64,000 nt of DNA from Phlebotomus papatasi (GCF_024763615.1 NC_077223.1:4650001-4714000), one strand, 5' to 3'. Shown: positions 35,095-46,466, counted from the stretch's first letter. The notes: generated by a model from the letters alone, not told the origin. A program made the numbers and translations.

Positions 35095-35320
35095 TATGCC
35101 CTAGACACACTTACTACTTAAGCCGAAAGACGGCTAAAGGTAATTATAATCATGATAAGAATTAGACCAAATCCGCATTAATTTCTCACTAACCAAAACG
35201 GTTCTTGGCCTTAAGCAGAAACCGATGGGAATCTAATCTAATCGTTATTTTGAATATAAATACGTTAATTCGTCTCTCGGGTTAAGCCGTAGGTCCCGTA
35301 GGTCTGTGAAGACCCTTACC
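35095..35320 (+). repeat. MITE family T copy 3 (with extra internal DNA)
   Basis: TATGCCCTAGACACACTTAC starts it as in 15090-15227, and TTCGTCTCTCGGGTTAAGCC with GTAGGTCTGTGAAGACCCTTA ends it. About 90 bp of additional sequence lies in the middle. Confidence 0.7.
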
Positions 35321-35359
35321 GTAATTCAATTTTCGGATACCTCTAGAATTATTTTGCAT

Positions 35360-35625
35360 GCCGGAGGCAGCTAAAATCCCGAAAGCCAAAATCCCGAAAG
35401 ACAAAACCTCTAACGCCAAAATCCAGAATCTTCAAAATCCTGAAAGAGATGAAATTATATGGAGGATAATGCGAAGAATAATTTCCCAAAACACAGAAAA
35501 TTTCCCTTTCCCTCCAGAAAGCACTGGTGCAATCGTGGGAGTAGCTATGACATTTTTAAGAATTCGAGGTTTTGGCTTTCGGAATTTTGGCTTTCGGGAT
35601 TTTGACCGGGACCCGAACCGACTAA
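35360..35625. repeat. MITE family U copy 1; probable seed of the 51-bp satellite
   Basis: Tandem words TCCCGAAAGCCAAAA at the left are mirrored by TTTTGGCTTTCGGGA at the right, and the ends approach CCGGTCAAAATCC. The centre at 35475-35510 reads AATAATTTCCCAAAACACAG followed by AAAATTTCCCTTT, which is most of the minisatellite unit at 10075-11225. Copy 2 is at 40752-40985. Confidence 0.75.
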
Positions 35626-35784
35626 CCCGACTAACTGACTTCGTCGAACCGACTTTACCGGTCTACAACGGTATGCAGTCAATGTCTTAGGACGATGATG
35701 GTTGCCTTGGGCGCGGTAGAAGAGCGCGCATCATTATTGGTGGAGTATCTGAAGTATTGTATTGGATTTATATCTTCCGGTGTT

Positions 35785-35960
35785 CGTCAGGGGCAGCTCC
35801 TTTTCTTCAATTAAAAACTCAAAATTTTTCTCCAAAGCTTTCGACCCTTATTATGGATCTTCTTCCTAAATTGAATCAATGAGAAAGATCTATACACAAC
35901 GCCGAAAGCTTTGGAAAAAAAATTTGAGTTTTTAATTGAGAAAAAGAAGGTACCCCTGAC
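35785..35960. repeat. Hairpin with CCGAAAGCTTTGG ends
   Basis: CAATTAAAAACTCAAAATTT and AAAGCTTTCG at the left mirror CGAAAGCTTTGG and AAATTTGAGTTTTTAATTG at the right; arms are about 75 bp. It is related by the GAAAGCTTTGG word to 20258-20525. Confidence 0.7.
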
Positions 35961-36123
35961 AAACACTGGAAGATCTAAATCCGACGCGCATACGGTGCTA
36001 ATAAGTCAGAGTGCCCGGCTCGGACATCCTGTAGTCGCACGAAAAGCGCTCAATCTTGTCGACCAGGGAAGGGGGCAATGGACACGATACTTTCCAAGAA
36101 TGAAGGTGTTAACCATTCATGTG

Positions 36124-36290
36124 GCCTCTAATAGCTCAGTTGGTAGAGCATTCGTCTAGTTAAAGAGAGGTATCCAGTTCGATTCTGGGTGGAGGCAGGA
36201 ATTTTTCCTGTCTCCACTGAGAAAAAATTGGGTGATATGAGTATCACTTGCTCTGATTGACGATTCTCTGTACATAAATACAATTAACAT
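36124..36290 (+). repeat. tRNA-like SINE, copy 2
   Basis: 36124-36196 is the same 73-nt tRNA-like head as 32390-32462, with a mismatch in the anticodon stem (TTCGT against AAGAG). The body GGAATTTTTCCTGTCTCCAC through CACTTGCTCTGATTGACGAT is shared. Text further downstream (AATTAACATTGAACTAAAGT at 36282) is also found in the foldback at 33275. Confidence 0.75.
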
Positions 36291-36519
36291 TGAACTAAAG
36301 TCGGTAAATACTTCTCACAGTGTTAATACTACCATCTGTCAGAGGAGGCATTAGTCTCGTCTCTCTTCCTAGGAGGAATTAGCTAGACTTGTTGTCCAGA
36401 TGAAGGGACAATGGCCAAGTAGATCCGTTGATTGACTTCGTCAAAAACTCGGAGATGGTCCACGTCGACTAAGTATTGGTATCTACCATGGAGGAACTCA
36501 GACTCCGAGGTGTTGTCCT
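36291..36519. other. Unassigned, relatively GC-rich DNA
   Basis: This stretch and 35630-35780 are richer in GC than their surroundings but carry no recognisable ORF. They are likely retroelement fragments. Confidence 0.3.
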
Positions 36520-36750
36520 GGGTATGAATTCTAAGATGGTGAGTTTTTCACGTGAGAAATTCATGGCTTTGAGACCGCCTTTAGTAAACATTTTGTTAAG
36601 CTTTCGTAAAAACTTTCAAGTGAATTCTTAGATACTGTAAGTGTTTCACGTGACAGTTTTTGTGAAAGCTTCACCAAATGCTTACAGGAAACGATCTAAA
36701 CACCGTGAGTTTCTCACGTGAAAAACTCACGCATCTCAGAATTCATACCC
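36520..36750. repeat. MITE hairpin rich in CACGTG
   Basis: GGGTATGAATTCTAAGATG pairs with CATCTCAGAATTCATACCC. TTTCACGTGA-like palindromes occur near 36548, 36646 and 36714, so each copy would bring several E-box-like sites. Confidence 0.8.
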
Positions 36751-36897
36751 TGGACCCTGTGATAACCGGGCTCCCATTCGCGCGATCGAACCAAGATTGA
36801 TCCCCTCTCTCTACACTTCATTGCGGTACTCTTCACGAGAGGGGAAATTACTCTCTTGTTTCAATTTATGGCCGTTATGATCTTAATATAGGGCACT

Positions 36898-37155
36898 CAA
36901 CGGGTCAAGTGATAGAGCACTCGCTCTATGATACTATTGTCCCGGGTTTGAATCCCCTTTAGGTCACCAGAAATTTTTCTGGAGTTAAAGGTGTTCGAAT
37001 TGCATCGAGTGAGCTTCACTGCACTTAATTCCACAACCTCATCCCGTATAATTATAAATAATAATGCATGTCTAATGTTTAGTAATCCCCTTACGGGAAG
37101 GCCTAATTCCTATATGGAATGTTGTGCCAGAATTATTACTATTATTATAATCTTA
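36898..37155 (+). repeat. tRNA-derived SINE with (ATT)n tail
   Basis: The head has an A-box-like GTCAAGTGATAGAGCACTC and a B-box-like GGGTTTGAATCCC. A body with AATCCCCTTACGGGAAGGCC and GGAATGTTGTGCCAG follows, then ATTATTACTATTATTATAAT. Confidence 0.65.
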
Positions 37156-38334
37156 ATACAAATCAATGGCTCCATTCCATACTATGATATGTCGACTTAA
37201 CCTTTTATTACTCCGAGAGATATGCTATTCCTGGGACCGAGATCTACTAACGAGATATTCCATTTTTTCGAAAAAAATACACATGCAGCATAGGAAATCG
37301 TCAACTTCAAATGGCTCTCCTGAAAAGTTGTCATTCTGAGATAGCAGTATGGAATGGAAATACTTAATAATTTTTTCGCATATACCTTTAATAAAATTGA
37401 CCTGATGAAGAATATTCATACGGTTTAACCCTCGTAGTACCCGTAACTACAGACGCAGACCGTTTTAGAATTTAAAAGGGATCAAACTTCAGCTTTTATT
37501 GCTAAGATGCGATAATAGCACAATTTATTTAATTTGTAATTTGTAACTTATAAACAATTTATATCACATCTTATAGACAATGCTAATACATTTAATCACT
37601 CCTAACCATCCTGTAATTTATACCTGTCTTGAGAACAACATCTCTTGCGGAGAAATCTATTTGAACTGAACCCTCAAGGGTGCTTTGTGGTTTTCTCAAC
37701 TTCTTCCTTTTGGAAGAGAAATTTTCTCTAGAGGAAATCCATCAGGTCGAAATTGATAGCGTGTAATAATGCTGTTGAGAGAGGGGTGTATGATGAAGAA
37801 GGGGATGGTCAAAAGGCAAATTCGACCCACAAATTGGAGCCACAAGATCGGAGATGTGAAATGGTCTATATGAGTCACCAATTAAGCAACCCTTCCATAT
37901 TCTATCGATTATACTCCAGCCACAAATGCCATGGTGGTAGTGCTGATGACAATCAGGCTGGAAAATTGTCATTTTCATTGATATCACGGGGACTTTATTT
38001 ATATCCGCTTTTGGGGTACAACAGGTGACACAATGTCGAAGAAACTTCCTCAATGAAAATTCACTATTATGTTGTGTTTGGATGGAAAGGGTATGAGTGC
38101 TTGGAAATGTGAATGGGTAAAAACTAAAAGCTTCTGCTTTTCCGAAGATCAATGATGTTACTTTACAGCTGTATTTATACAGTTTATTTACTTGTAGTTT
38201 TCAGTGTTGGGAACATTTCCGGATTATATTTTATTTATCAGGATGTTGTGTACCCTTATGGCCATTTAGGCACTTTTTGCCACCTAAAATTGACATGGGC
38301 GGTTTCCTTTTGACCGCTTTGACATAATCATATA
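37156..38334. other. Unassigned DNA with overlapping open frames
   Basis: 37690-38150 is open on both strands (136 codons minus, 91 codons plus) and less AT-rich than average, but neither translation has a recognisable domain and I see no convincing splice pair. I do not call a gene. Confidence 0.3.
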
Positions 38335-38624
38335 CAGTGCCCGCTTTGTCAATCCGGATGGAATTTTTTAATTTGTTCAACGTCTCGAAAATATAATACG
38401 AGATTTTGTTTTGTAAAATTAGTATAAAAGTTTTAAAGAAAATTAAAAAGACATAAATAGAGAATTCTACGCTAATATACTTCATTTATTAAACAAAAAC
38501 TTTACAAGATATTTCATTTTCATTGGTGTACAGACATGTATAAATAACCTCAAAATTATCTTATATGTAACCGTGTCGAGAACTCGTCCGGATTACACCG
38601 ATTCGGATTAGAGAGCGGGCATTG
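38335..38624. repeat. TA-flanked MITE family Q copy 1 (290 bp)
   Basis: CAGTGCCCGCTTTGTCAATC at the left pairs with GGATTAGAGAGCGGGCATTG at the right; TA flanks both sides. CAGTG with TA is Tc1/mariner-like. Copy 2 is at 44581-44909. Confidence 0.85.
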
Positions 38625-39199
38625 TACATATGAAAATCTGAGGAAAGTTACGTTTACGGTGCTTGTCTATTTACTGGTTTATAGATCAAATGGTTAGAGA
38701 TATTAATTCTAATAGGTTTTCCGAAACCCCTTTATGAATATGTATCACTAGGTACATTTTCAAAATAATGGTAGTATAAAAATAAAAATACTTCAAAATA
38801 ATGATAGTATTGATGTATATTTCTATAGTAAAAAGTTGAATTCGGTCAATTATTATTTTTCGGAATCGAAGGCATAGTGCATACCTTTAATAAAAGGCTC
38901 GAGTAGTGCATATGTATTATATGTCCATAATCAGTACTTAATTAAGTCCTGAATTAAGACATTTTTTGGACTAAAGTAGTGACATCTGGCGGCAAAAGGA
39001 AAGAACAGTAGAGAAAGAGATGGGTATATGTTAACCATTCATTAGATAGAAATATACGAATCAATCTGACTTGTCAGAAACTCTAGCCTGAAAAAGTTTC
39101 TAAATCTGTGTAGTCTACAAAATTTTGAAGAGATCATCCGAGAGTAGTCGTAGATTGGAAAAAGTTAGGAGCAATATGTTTATTTTATTAAGGAGATTA

Positions 39200-40267
39200 G
39201 GGGAAATGCTCATAATTTTGTCCAGTTTCTTATTTTGGACACTTTGAGGATAACATTGGACACTAAAAATAAATTGATTAAAATGATGGATTTTTATTCC
39301 AATATTTGATGAACAATGAATTCTATCTAAATATTTGTTCTTTTTGGAAGATTTTAACACTAAATACGTTAAAATTTGAATATGATTTGAGTTGAAATTG
39401 CTTTGTTGAAAATTCAGTGTGAGCAATTGCTTACGAGAAATATGACAGAACTTCGTGGCTTACTTCAGTCTTATTTAGTTTTGGTGAAGTACTAACAAAG
39501 TTTGTTCGCTGTTTTTGAGTGATATTATTGAATATTCATTGAATATTGTGTTGATTCACGTTACTGATGATTTGTACATTTGACCTGAAGTGAGATTTGC
39601 CTTGTGAATTATATTTTTCGTGTGAAAAATGGGAAATTTTTTAAGACATTCACCAGTGAGGTGATTATTCTTATTTTGGACAGGTGTTTTTCTCACGAAA
39701 TTTCGTAAAGTTTTAGCTTTTGTGATGACTAGGTTGGACAAATGCCTGGACAAACAAAGGAGCATCATCTCTACGAAAGAGATGCAGTGAGAAATGCCTT
39801 GAAAGGCTCCCGGAAAGGGCAGGGAATGAGCGAATCCGCACGTACTTGGAGTACCGAAGTCAACTCACTTTAATGAATGATATGGAAAGTTTCCGGGCTT
39901 CTTGTGACATTCCACGTTTCCCTTACATGACCAGGAAGAGGACTTGGTAAGATTGGTTCATAAAATGAAGAACAATGGGCATCCTGTTGAGGCGGATTAT
40001 TTGTCCAAATTTACAGACAAGTTGTAAAAATTAATAACCAAGTTGTCCAAAATAAGAGTCAAATTCACCTCTACATATCAATTCATTTTTAAACGTATTA
40101 AAACTAATTTTAGTAAAAATGATATGATAAATAGCTTGCCAAGTTTCTAAACAATCCTTCTGAAAAGAGAGTAACAAAAAAAGTCAATTAGTATTGAAAA
40201 TATCGCACTTCAAACTTAGGATATCGATGCTTATATGCAGACTGTCCAAAATTATGAGCACTTCCCC
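39200..40267 (+). repeat. Pogo-like element family P copy 2 (1068 bp)
   Basis: GGGGAAATGCTCATAATTTT to AAAATTATGAGCACTTCCCC, TA-flanked. It is the most complete of four copies (24362, 54538 reverse, 58048 truncated) and contains the DNA-binding-domain remnant at 39742-40025. Confidence 0.85.
39742..40025 (+). pseudogene. Decayed pogo-type transposase N-terminus
   Basis: The frame from the ATG at 39742 reads MPGQTKEHHLYERDAVRNAL, then GQGMSESARTW, resembling the psq-type helix-turn-helix of pogo/CENP-B-like transposases (A-L-x-x-x-x-x-G-x-S-x-x-x-A). A one-base shift after ARTWS opens a frame where VPKST follows, the usual end of that domain. Further on, a third frame gives EEDLVRLVHKMKNNGHPV, like the CENP-B-type second HTH (E-E-x-L-v-x-x-i-x-x-m-x-x-x-G-x-P). 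The DDE catalytic domain is absent. All copies share the same region and are broken. The similarity is short and hand-read, so moderate confidence. Confidence 0.55.
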
Positions 40268-40316
40268 TAAAGCGTTTTTAGTGTTTCTGAAGAAAAAGAG
40301 AATCTGATTAATTTAA

Positions 40317-40610
40317 GGGGTTATGTGGGTCATGCAGATTAAAAAAAACAGTATATTTCTTGACATATTTTTTTCAACATATGAAATAAATATATTTAAT
40401 TCGATCTCTTAAGCTTATAGAGGTACAGCATTTTAACTACATTTTCAGAAATTTTCATTTTAAAATTTCAAAGGTTCAGTCGTTGGAATCTGATTTTTGG
40501 AGAACTTTTTTGAAAAAAAAAACACTTTTCAGTGGACAAGAGTTTTCATAATATATTCATCTGATGTTAGAAAACTAAATTGAAAATTTGGAAGAAAATT
40601 AAAAACTTAG
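40317..40610 (+). repeat. Partial TTAA/GGGGTTA element
   Basis: TTAA, then GGGGTTATGTGGGTCA, matches the left end of 45144-47583 (GGGGTTACGTGAGTCA). The interior is loosely similar (long T runs, AGTCG.GG.ATCTG). No right end was found. Confidence 0.45.
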
Positions 40611-40613
40611 GGA

Positions 40614-40751
40614 GCCTCAGTGGATCAGTTGGTAGAGTAGTGGTTCTATGACTGAGGTCTTGGGTTCGAAACTCGGCAGCTGCTGATTTTTCAGCAGCCG
40701 TATAGAATTAGTCCAGTAGTGAATGGATGAAAAGGTAATGCCTAATGCATT
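40614..40751 (+). repeat. tRNA-derived SINE, third type
   Basis: GCCTCAGTGGATCAGTTGGTAGAG is a tRNA 5' half with A box, and TTGGGTTCGAAACTCGG a T-arm with B box. A small hairpin GCTGCTGATTTTTCAGCAGC follows. It abuts the family U element at 40752. Confidence 0.65.
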
Positions 40752-40985
40752 GGGGTCCCGGTCAAAATCCAGAAAGTCAAAATTCCGAAAGCCAAAATCC
40801 CGAAAGCCAAAATCCCGAATTCTTAAAAGTGTCATAGCTAATCCCGCGATTGTACCCGCGCTTTCTGGAGGCAAAGGGAAATCTTCTGTGTCTTGGAAAA
40901 TTATTCTAAACATTTTCCACCATATAATTTCATGCCTTTCAGGATTTTGAACATTAGGGATTTTGGCTTTCGGAAATTTTCAAAA
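40752..40985. repeat. MITE family U copy 2, next to mariner
   Basis: CCCGGTCAAAATCC and repeated CCGAAAGCCAAAATCC words at the left mirror GGGATTTTGGCTTTCGG at the right. The interior (GCAAAGGGAAATCTTCTGTG) is the inverse of the corresponding part of 35360-35625. Confidence 0.75.
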
Positions 40986-41725
40986 TTGTCAGGTATGCCA
41001 TTCAACATCGATCAGAACAACAGATAATCGAAAGGGTTAGGTATGGAGATTACACCGGGGGTGGTAGCACATCCCAATTCAGCGTTTTGAAACTTCTGAA
41101 TCAAAAAGTCCAATAACATGGAAAGCTTCCGTGTTGCAATATCACTCATTTGTATTTCTAGTCCTATTCCGCCCATGTTTTCAGTAATGCATAGTTCAAA
41201 TTAATTAGTTCATGTTCTTAACGATGCTCATTGCCAGTTTCACCTGATTTGAATAGCTCATTATGCATGATTCCCGGTTGGTTCTACCAAACGCTGAGCA
41301 TAGTTTACTTCCTTAAGCGATTTAGCTTTTCTTTCGATTTTGATGTTTTGTCGATTTTGATGTTTTTGTGTTTGGGACACTCTCACCATATCCATTTCTC
41401 ATCATTTTGTGTCAATTTGATGTCGGAAACTTTTTTTCATACCCCAAACGCAAAATTTCGAAAGTGGATTTTTGAATTTTTGTCTCTCTTTCGGTCAGTT
41501 CATGCGGCACCGTTTTTCCTTCCTTTTTGTTTTTTTTTTTTTCAAAAGACTTGAAAATATCCTTGTGGGCGGGCTACGTTTATTGCTTTCGAATAATAAA
41601 TCTTGTCATCTTTATCCAACAACTGTTTCAGATCGGCGCCATTAATTGTTTTTGGTCTTTTTGCCCTTGACGTCGAGATCGCCACTTCTGAAGCACTTTA
41701 ACCAATTTTCTATGTTTTTTCTTGA
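40986..41725 (-). pseudogene. Mariner-family transposase pseudogene
   Basis: Read on the minus strand from 41725, pieces in three frames follow the order of a mariner transposase: NWLKCFRSGDLDVKGK (end of the N-terminal HTH region), ADLKQLLDKDD, VPHELTERE, an EKWIW-like remnant near the first catalytic aspartate, GIMHNELFKSGETGNEHR, FKTLNWDVLPPP, and FDYLLF with SMLNGIP (the x-S-D-Y-x-L-F block). Multiple frameshifts and stops and loss of the acidic triad make it dead. No intact terminal inverted repeat was seen; the 3' side is cut by family U at 40985. Confidence 0.85.
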
Positions 41726-42866
41726 TGGTTTATATTTGCTATCTTGGCTTCTAGGACTTGGCATAGTTCACAATTGCTGTGCCATTAAGCTTCAATGGTT
41801 CAACCAGCAATGGACTATATTCCTGAATGAACCAGAAGTACTTCGGGCCTTCTGGATCCCGTTTTATCGCCGAAGTATCACACCATCAGTATCAGGTCTC
41901 TTTAAGCAAACGATGTGCTGTAGTTGATGTTTTTAAGGTTAAAGAAATCAAGTAGAACTCTCAACTACCCACAAATGTTGTTTTGTTCGACACAAAACTG
42001 TTAGAATACTTTTTCTTTAGTTGCGACATCGGTCAGTATTGTGAATGGTTATTGTTAGAAAATGACTAATCTTTAATACAACAACTCGAGATACGTATGC
42101 TGACTACATGTTTCACTAACACTCTTATAAGCCAGAGCTAAAACTTAGTGGAGGACCTAGTATTATAATTCTAAGTTTTCTAAACCTTCAGCGGTTGTAT
42201 TTATGATTTCAACCAATTGCTCACCTTTGAATTTCGGACAATATTGTATTTTGTTTTATAGATAAGGATCTTCCTGTTATAATCTCCCCAATTGCGACTT
42301 GACTAAAATAGAAAGTTCTACAGATTTTCCATTTTATTTCTTCTAAATGAGAGGGTGAGTGTTTTATCAATGTTTTTATTTGAATTTTTAAAATTATTCT
42401 AAGCTTTTTGAGGGAAATTTATTGAAGGGTCCTCCTTATTTCGCTCTGGTCTAAAAAACTTCTAACCCATCATTTATAATTCCCTAAAGGTGTCTCGGCT
42501 AAAATACACAGTCTATCAGACTATCAATTTTATTTCGAAACATTGAAAAATTGAAGAATGGAGTGATTAATTAACAGAAATTGAACTAAAAGTCCTAAGA
42601 TAATTTAATATGGTTAGCGTGAAAATTTTAAGAAGACCTGCTTTTCCCTGCCTTTTACTCAAGCTTTTACTTTACTTTTCCGTTTGAGTTGGCTAATTAT
42701 CAAGTTATTCCAAGGTACTGTGGTTTTCGAAAATATTTCGAAAATAAGCCTATGGAAGAGATTCCGTGCACCGAAAGATAGGCAAATATTATTAAATTCA
42801 GCAAAGTTAGTTAACAATGATTAATGTCTTTAATCATTTCCCAAATAAAGTGTCTCCAATGATATA
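41726..42866. other. Unassigned DNA
   Basis: 41726-41930 may be the decayed N-terminus of the mariner element. Beyond that nothing is recognised. Confidence 0.4.
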
Positions 42867-43082
42867 GGGGAATGTAGGCATGGTTCGCACAGAGTGAACC
42901 TTCAAACGATGCGAATTTTCTCTTTGTTTGCAAAGAGCTAGGTCGGCACATCTTACCCATACGATAGTTGATTATTAACCTCACAAGACGAGATAAGAAA
43001 TGGTAAGCCAGCTCTTTGGAAACAGAGAGAAAATTCGCATCGTTTGAAGGTTCACTCTGTGCCAACCATGCCCACATTCCCC
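42867..43082. repeat. MITE family D copy 2 (216 bp, uninterrupted)
   Basis: GGGGAATGTAGGCATGGTTC pairs with the inverse GCCAACCATGCCCACATTCCCC; TA flanks both sides. The paired inner text CTTCAAACGATGCGAATTTT and its inverse gives long hairpin arms. Confidence 0.9.
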
Positions 43083-44580
43083 TAAATTTGAGAAAATTTT
43101 AATTAAATGTACAGTAACATACTTCATTAAACAAAGTAAATTATAGTCAATATCTAAAAGACAATCATGTAGTTTAACATCACTTCCTGTGACAACTTTT
43201 GCCATCATATCCTCCCCTTAGTTAACTTGTAACATTTTTTTTTCTTTCAGTAACTAAAAAGGGTTGACACGCAAAGCTCTCATGTTTGCCCTCTCACGAG
43301 TTGGGTACACAGAGGTTCTAATGAGACCACAAATACTAGTTTAGTCCTGAAGGTAAAGTAGTCCTTTTCCGAGCTACCATTATTTGATTATGTCATTTTG
43401 TGAAATGAACCTTCAACCGCACTAATTTCCACGTTAATATATTGAATTGTTATGCCCATCGCAAGTCCATTTATTATGAATGATTGTGGCACTTTTAGTA
43501 ATCTTGTCCTAGTGGCACGTGTTAAGCTCTTGGGGAAGACATAATTTTCCGTGTTGAGGCGGAAAAAGAATTGTATGGGTGGGAAATTCTTTGTTCAGAA
43601 CCAAACATCACAAATACAGTATTATATATTTTTTTTACACAAGTGGATTGTCAGCAAATTCACCCAACAAGTGGATTGATGAAACTTTTCTCGAGTTTGA
43701 ATTGTGAGTGTTGGACTCTTGTGTAAATATTTATTTGGTTGAAATAAATTAAACAAACTACTGAATTGTATATCTTGTGGGATTATTTGGTGCTGAAGTT
43801 GAGGCTCTAAACGCAGCAAGAAAAAAAGAATTTTGTGTAACTAAAAAAGAAGTGAAGAAAAACGCCAAATGCTTTTCCATTCAAATAACCATCGTCACTG
43901 TGACAACAAGTCGTTCAGCGTGGAAAACCCCCCGGAGATTCCCTTTCCTCAGTCTCAAAATGTGTTCAAGATGTTACTCTTGCAGAAAGATTGAATAAAT
44001 ATGTCGATGAGTGAGATAATTGCTCACGTCAAGCTTTTTCACAGAAATCATTTCTGATTGAGTTTATCTGATGGCTGATGCTCAACAGAGAGCATCCATC
44101 ATTTGCATTGTTTGTTCAATTGAGGAGCAAAATTGGAACAAGAAATTGAAAGGAAATTCCAATTTAATAAATTTTTACCATGACTCACGAGTGTCTGAAA
44201 ATCGTGCAATTTGACAAATTATTAAATTGATTGTGCTCTCTTTTGTCGTCCCACCTTTTCTGTTTATCATTTATTGCCCTTCAGTAAGAAATGCTATCAA
44301 AGGGAAACAATGATTGGGAGAAAGTGTACACCGCGCAACACCGCGCAAAACTCTATACGGGATATCCGGGCAAATTTAGTCAGCGATAGAATTGCACAGT
44401 TGGTGTTATATTTATTTAGGAATATTGAAGAAACTATTCTTTATTTAAAATAATTAACTCCTTTAAACTCCTAGTTTCTCATAAATTATAAGCAGAAAAA
44501 AATCATTTGTTGGCTAATTCTGCCCCAGTCTCAAATACAAGGACTATCTGAAAGACTGTAAATTTACAGAATTTCTTATA
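43083..44580. other. Unassigned DNA
   Basis: No gene supported. A fragment GCCCCAGTCTC at 44522 may be a lone end of family E. Confidence 0.4.
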
Positions 44581-44909
44581 CAGTGCCCGCTTCGTAATCC
44601 GGATGATTGGAAGACAATTTGACAGATGTCCGCTTCGTAATCCGGATGGATTTTTTAAATTTGTTCAACGTCTTGAAAACATAATACAAGGTTTTTTTCC
44701 GAGAATTAGAATAAAAGTTTTAAAGAACTTTAAAAGGACAAAATTAGAGAATTCTATGCTATTATACTTAATTTATTGAACAAAAACTTCACAGGATAAT
44801 TCATTCTCATTGCTGAACACACATGCATACGTAACCTCAAAATGATTTTAAAGGTAACCGTCGATAACTCGTCCGGATTACGGCGATCCGGATTAGAGAG
44901 CGGGCACTG
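44581..44909. repeat. TA-flanked MITE family Q copy 2 (329 bp)
   Basis: CAGTGCCCGCTTCGTAATCC pairs with GATTAGAGAGCGGGCACTG, TA on both sides. Relative to copy 1, the terminal GTCCGCTTCGTAATCCGGATG is duplicated at 44627. Confidence 0.85.
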
Positions 44910-45342
44910 TATATAGGAGTAGGATTTTTTGCTCCATTTTTCGTACAGTTTTTTTGCTTACCGTTTAACGTATTTTCGTTTTATTTCTTCAATTTTCCTA
45001 TATTATTTTTATCTAATGCCACCGAGTATGAGATAATGTAACACATTAATTGAGAATTTGCGTAAGAATTGTAATGAAAATGCGTAAATTAACGAAATAC
45101 GGTGAGCATTTTACTGTCAATCTGATTTTGCCCTTAATTTTAAGGGGTTACGTGAGTCAAAACATTAAACAACATCAGGTTTTTTTTTTATTTTTTCAAT
45201 ATATTAATAAATTAATTTAAAAAATCTAAAAATAACCTTTTTGAGAAAACATATGGTTTTTTTTTCAAAAACCTTCTCCAAAAAGCAGACCCCACGACTG
45301 AATTTTTAAGATTTTAAGTGTTGTTTTTTCGTATGCTTATAA

Positions 45343-46466
45343 CCGTGGTATCACACTAGAGAATTTCACATTAAAATTTTAATGTGATTCATATTAATTG
45401 TAGCTGATATGTGTCCTAATGCGCAATTTTTGTCTAGAGCTTTTAGAAATTGATTCATTCAGTGATAAGAAATTGGACTCGGGTCACAAAAATTGCTTTA
45501 AATAGATTAAAATGGGTTAATACGATCAATAATTAATGAGCAAAATAATGAGCAAAATTTGCTCATTAAATTTTCATCGGGTAACACTTTATTGCAGTTA
45601 TTCGGGTGGTTTCTGCGAAACAATATTCACACCAGTTTATTCGTGATTAAATTGTTATAAAAAGTAGTTCCAATACCTACTATTATTTATCGCAAACGAG
45701 ATAGAGATAGGACAAAAACATTAAAAGAGATCGGTCAAGAAGATAAGTTAGAAAAAAACTTATCAAAAATGTGTTCGATCTACATTTTATATATTCCTTC
45801 ATAAACTTCTAGGATTTCGTGGTCAAATGAGAAGGTGGCCAAATTGATTGAGGCTTGTGCATCAGGAATCCGTCATTTGGGACTACAAAATGCCGGGAAT
45901 ACAATAATAGAGGCAACCGATCTGATGGCTTTCAGTCCGTTTGCGACAAATTGAGTCACCAATCGCCAGAACTCACACATAAGTCGGGATTTGAGTGATA
46001 TTGGCTCCGTCATTTTCGTAGTCTTCTTTTGTAAATAAGGCAATACGATTTGAAGCAGCTCTTTAAATTCCTCCGAAGTCATCCGGAGAAGATTATTACG
46101 TCCAAAAAATCGTCACTTGCGATGTTGTCATAGAGATTTTCAACAAAACCGCCATGTGAAGATGGTGTTAGAAGCCAATCACTCACCCACATCCTCCTTC
46201 TTTTCGCTTAGCGGGTCCTTTTGCACGACATAAAAGTAGCGTACAGGAGAACTTCATCTTCTTCACTGAAATTACTCATGTTCACAAAAACGGCTAAATG
46301 CTTCAAAAACAAAATCATTCATTTGACAACCCGCGTGCCATTGTGACATTGAGCAATTCTAGCAATGTGTCCTGACTAAATCAACAATTTCGAGTGATTC
46401 TAAAAGTTTTAATGAGCAACTTTTCACTTTAACTTTAATGTGAAATGTTCTAGTGTGATAACTCCG
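45343..46466 (-). mobile_element. PIF/Harbinger deletion derivative, copy 1
   Basis: The left end is CCGTGGTATCACACTAGAG and the right end, inverted, begins CGGAGTTATCACACTAGAAC. TAA flanks both ends (45340-45342 and 46467-46469), the 3-bp target typical of PIF/Harbinger. It carries the 5' part of a Harbinger nuclease gene on the minus strand; the catalytic part is deleted. Confidence 0.9.
45880..46279 (-). pseudogene. Harbinger nuclease N-terminal remnant
   Basis: From the ATG at 46279 the frame reads MSNFSEEDEVLLYATF, CKRTR, a stop, then AKRRRMWVSDWLLTPSSHG, FVENLYDNIASDDF, a short frameshift, RMTSEEFKELLQIVLPYL and QKKTTKMTEPISLKSRL. The W-V-x-x-W-L motif, the R-M-s-x-x-x-F-x-x-L-L block and the T-x-M-x-x-x-I-S-x-x-x-R-L block are characteristic of Harbinger transposases just before the DDE domain. 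The DDE domain is missing. A second element gene (MADF/SANT type) is not present. Confidence 0.88.

Noticed and set aside
37742..38152. 136-codon minus-strand frame overlapping a 91-codon plus-strand frame
   Set aside because: Neither shows a motif; histidine- and proline-rich translation looks like an antisense artefact of composition.
41231..41927. Two plus-strand frames of 93-107 codons with hydrophobic stretches
   Set aside because: They are antisense to the mariner transposase pseudogene, whose blocks are recognisable on the minus strand.
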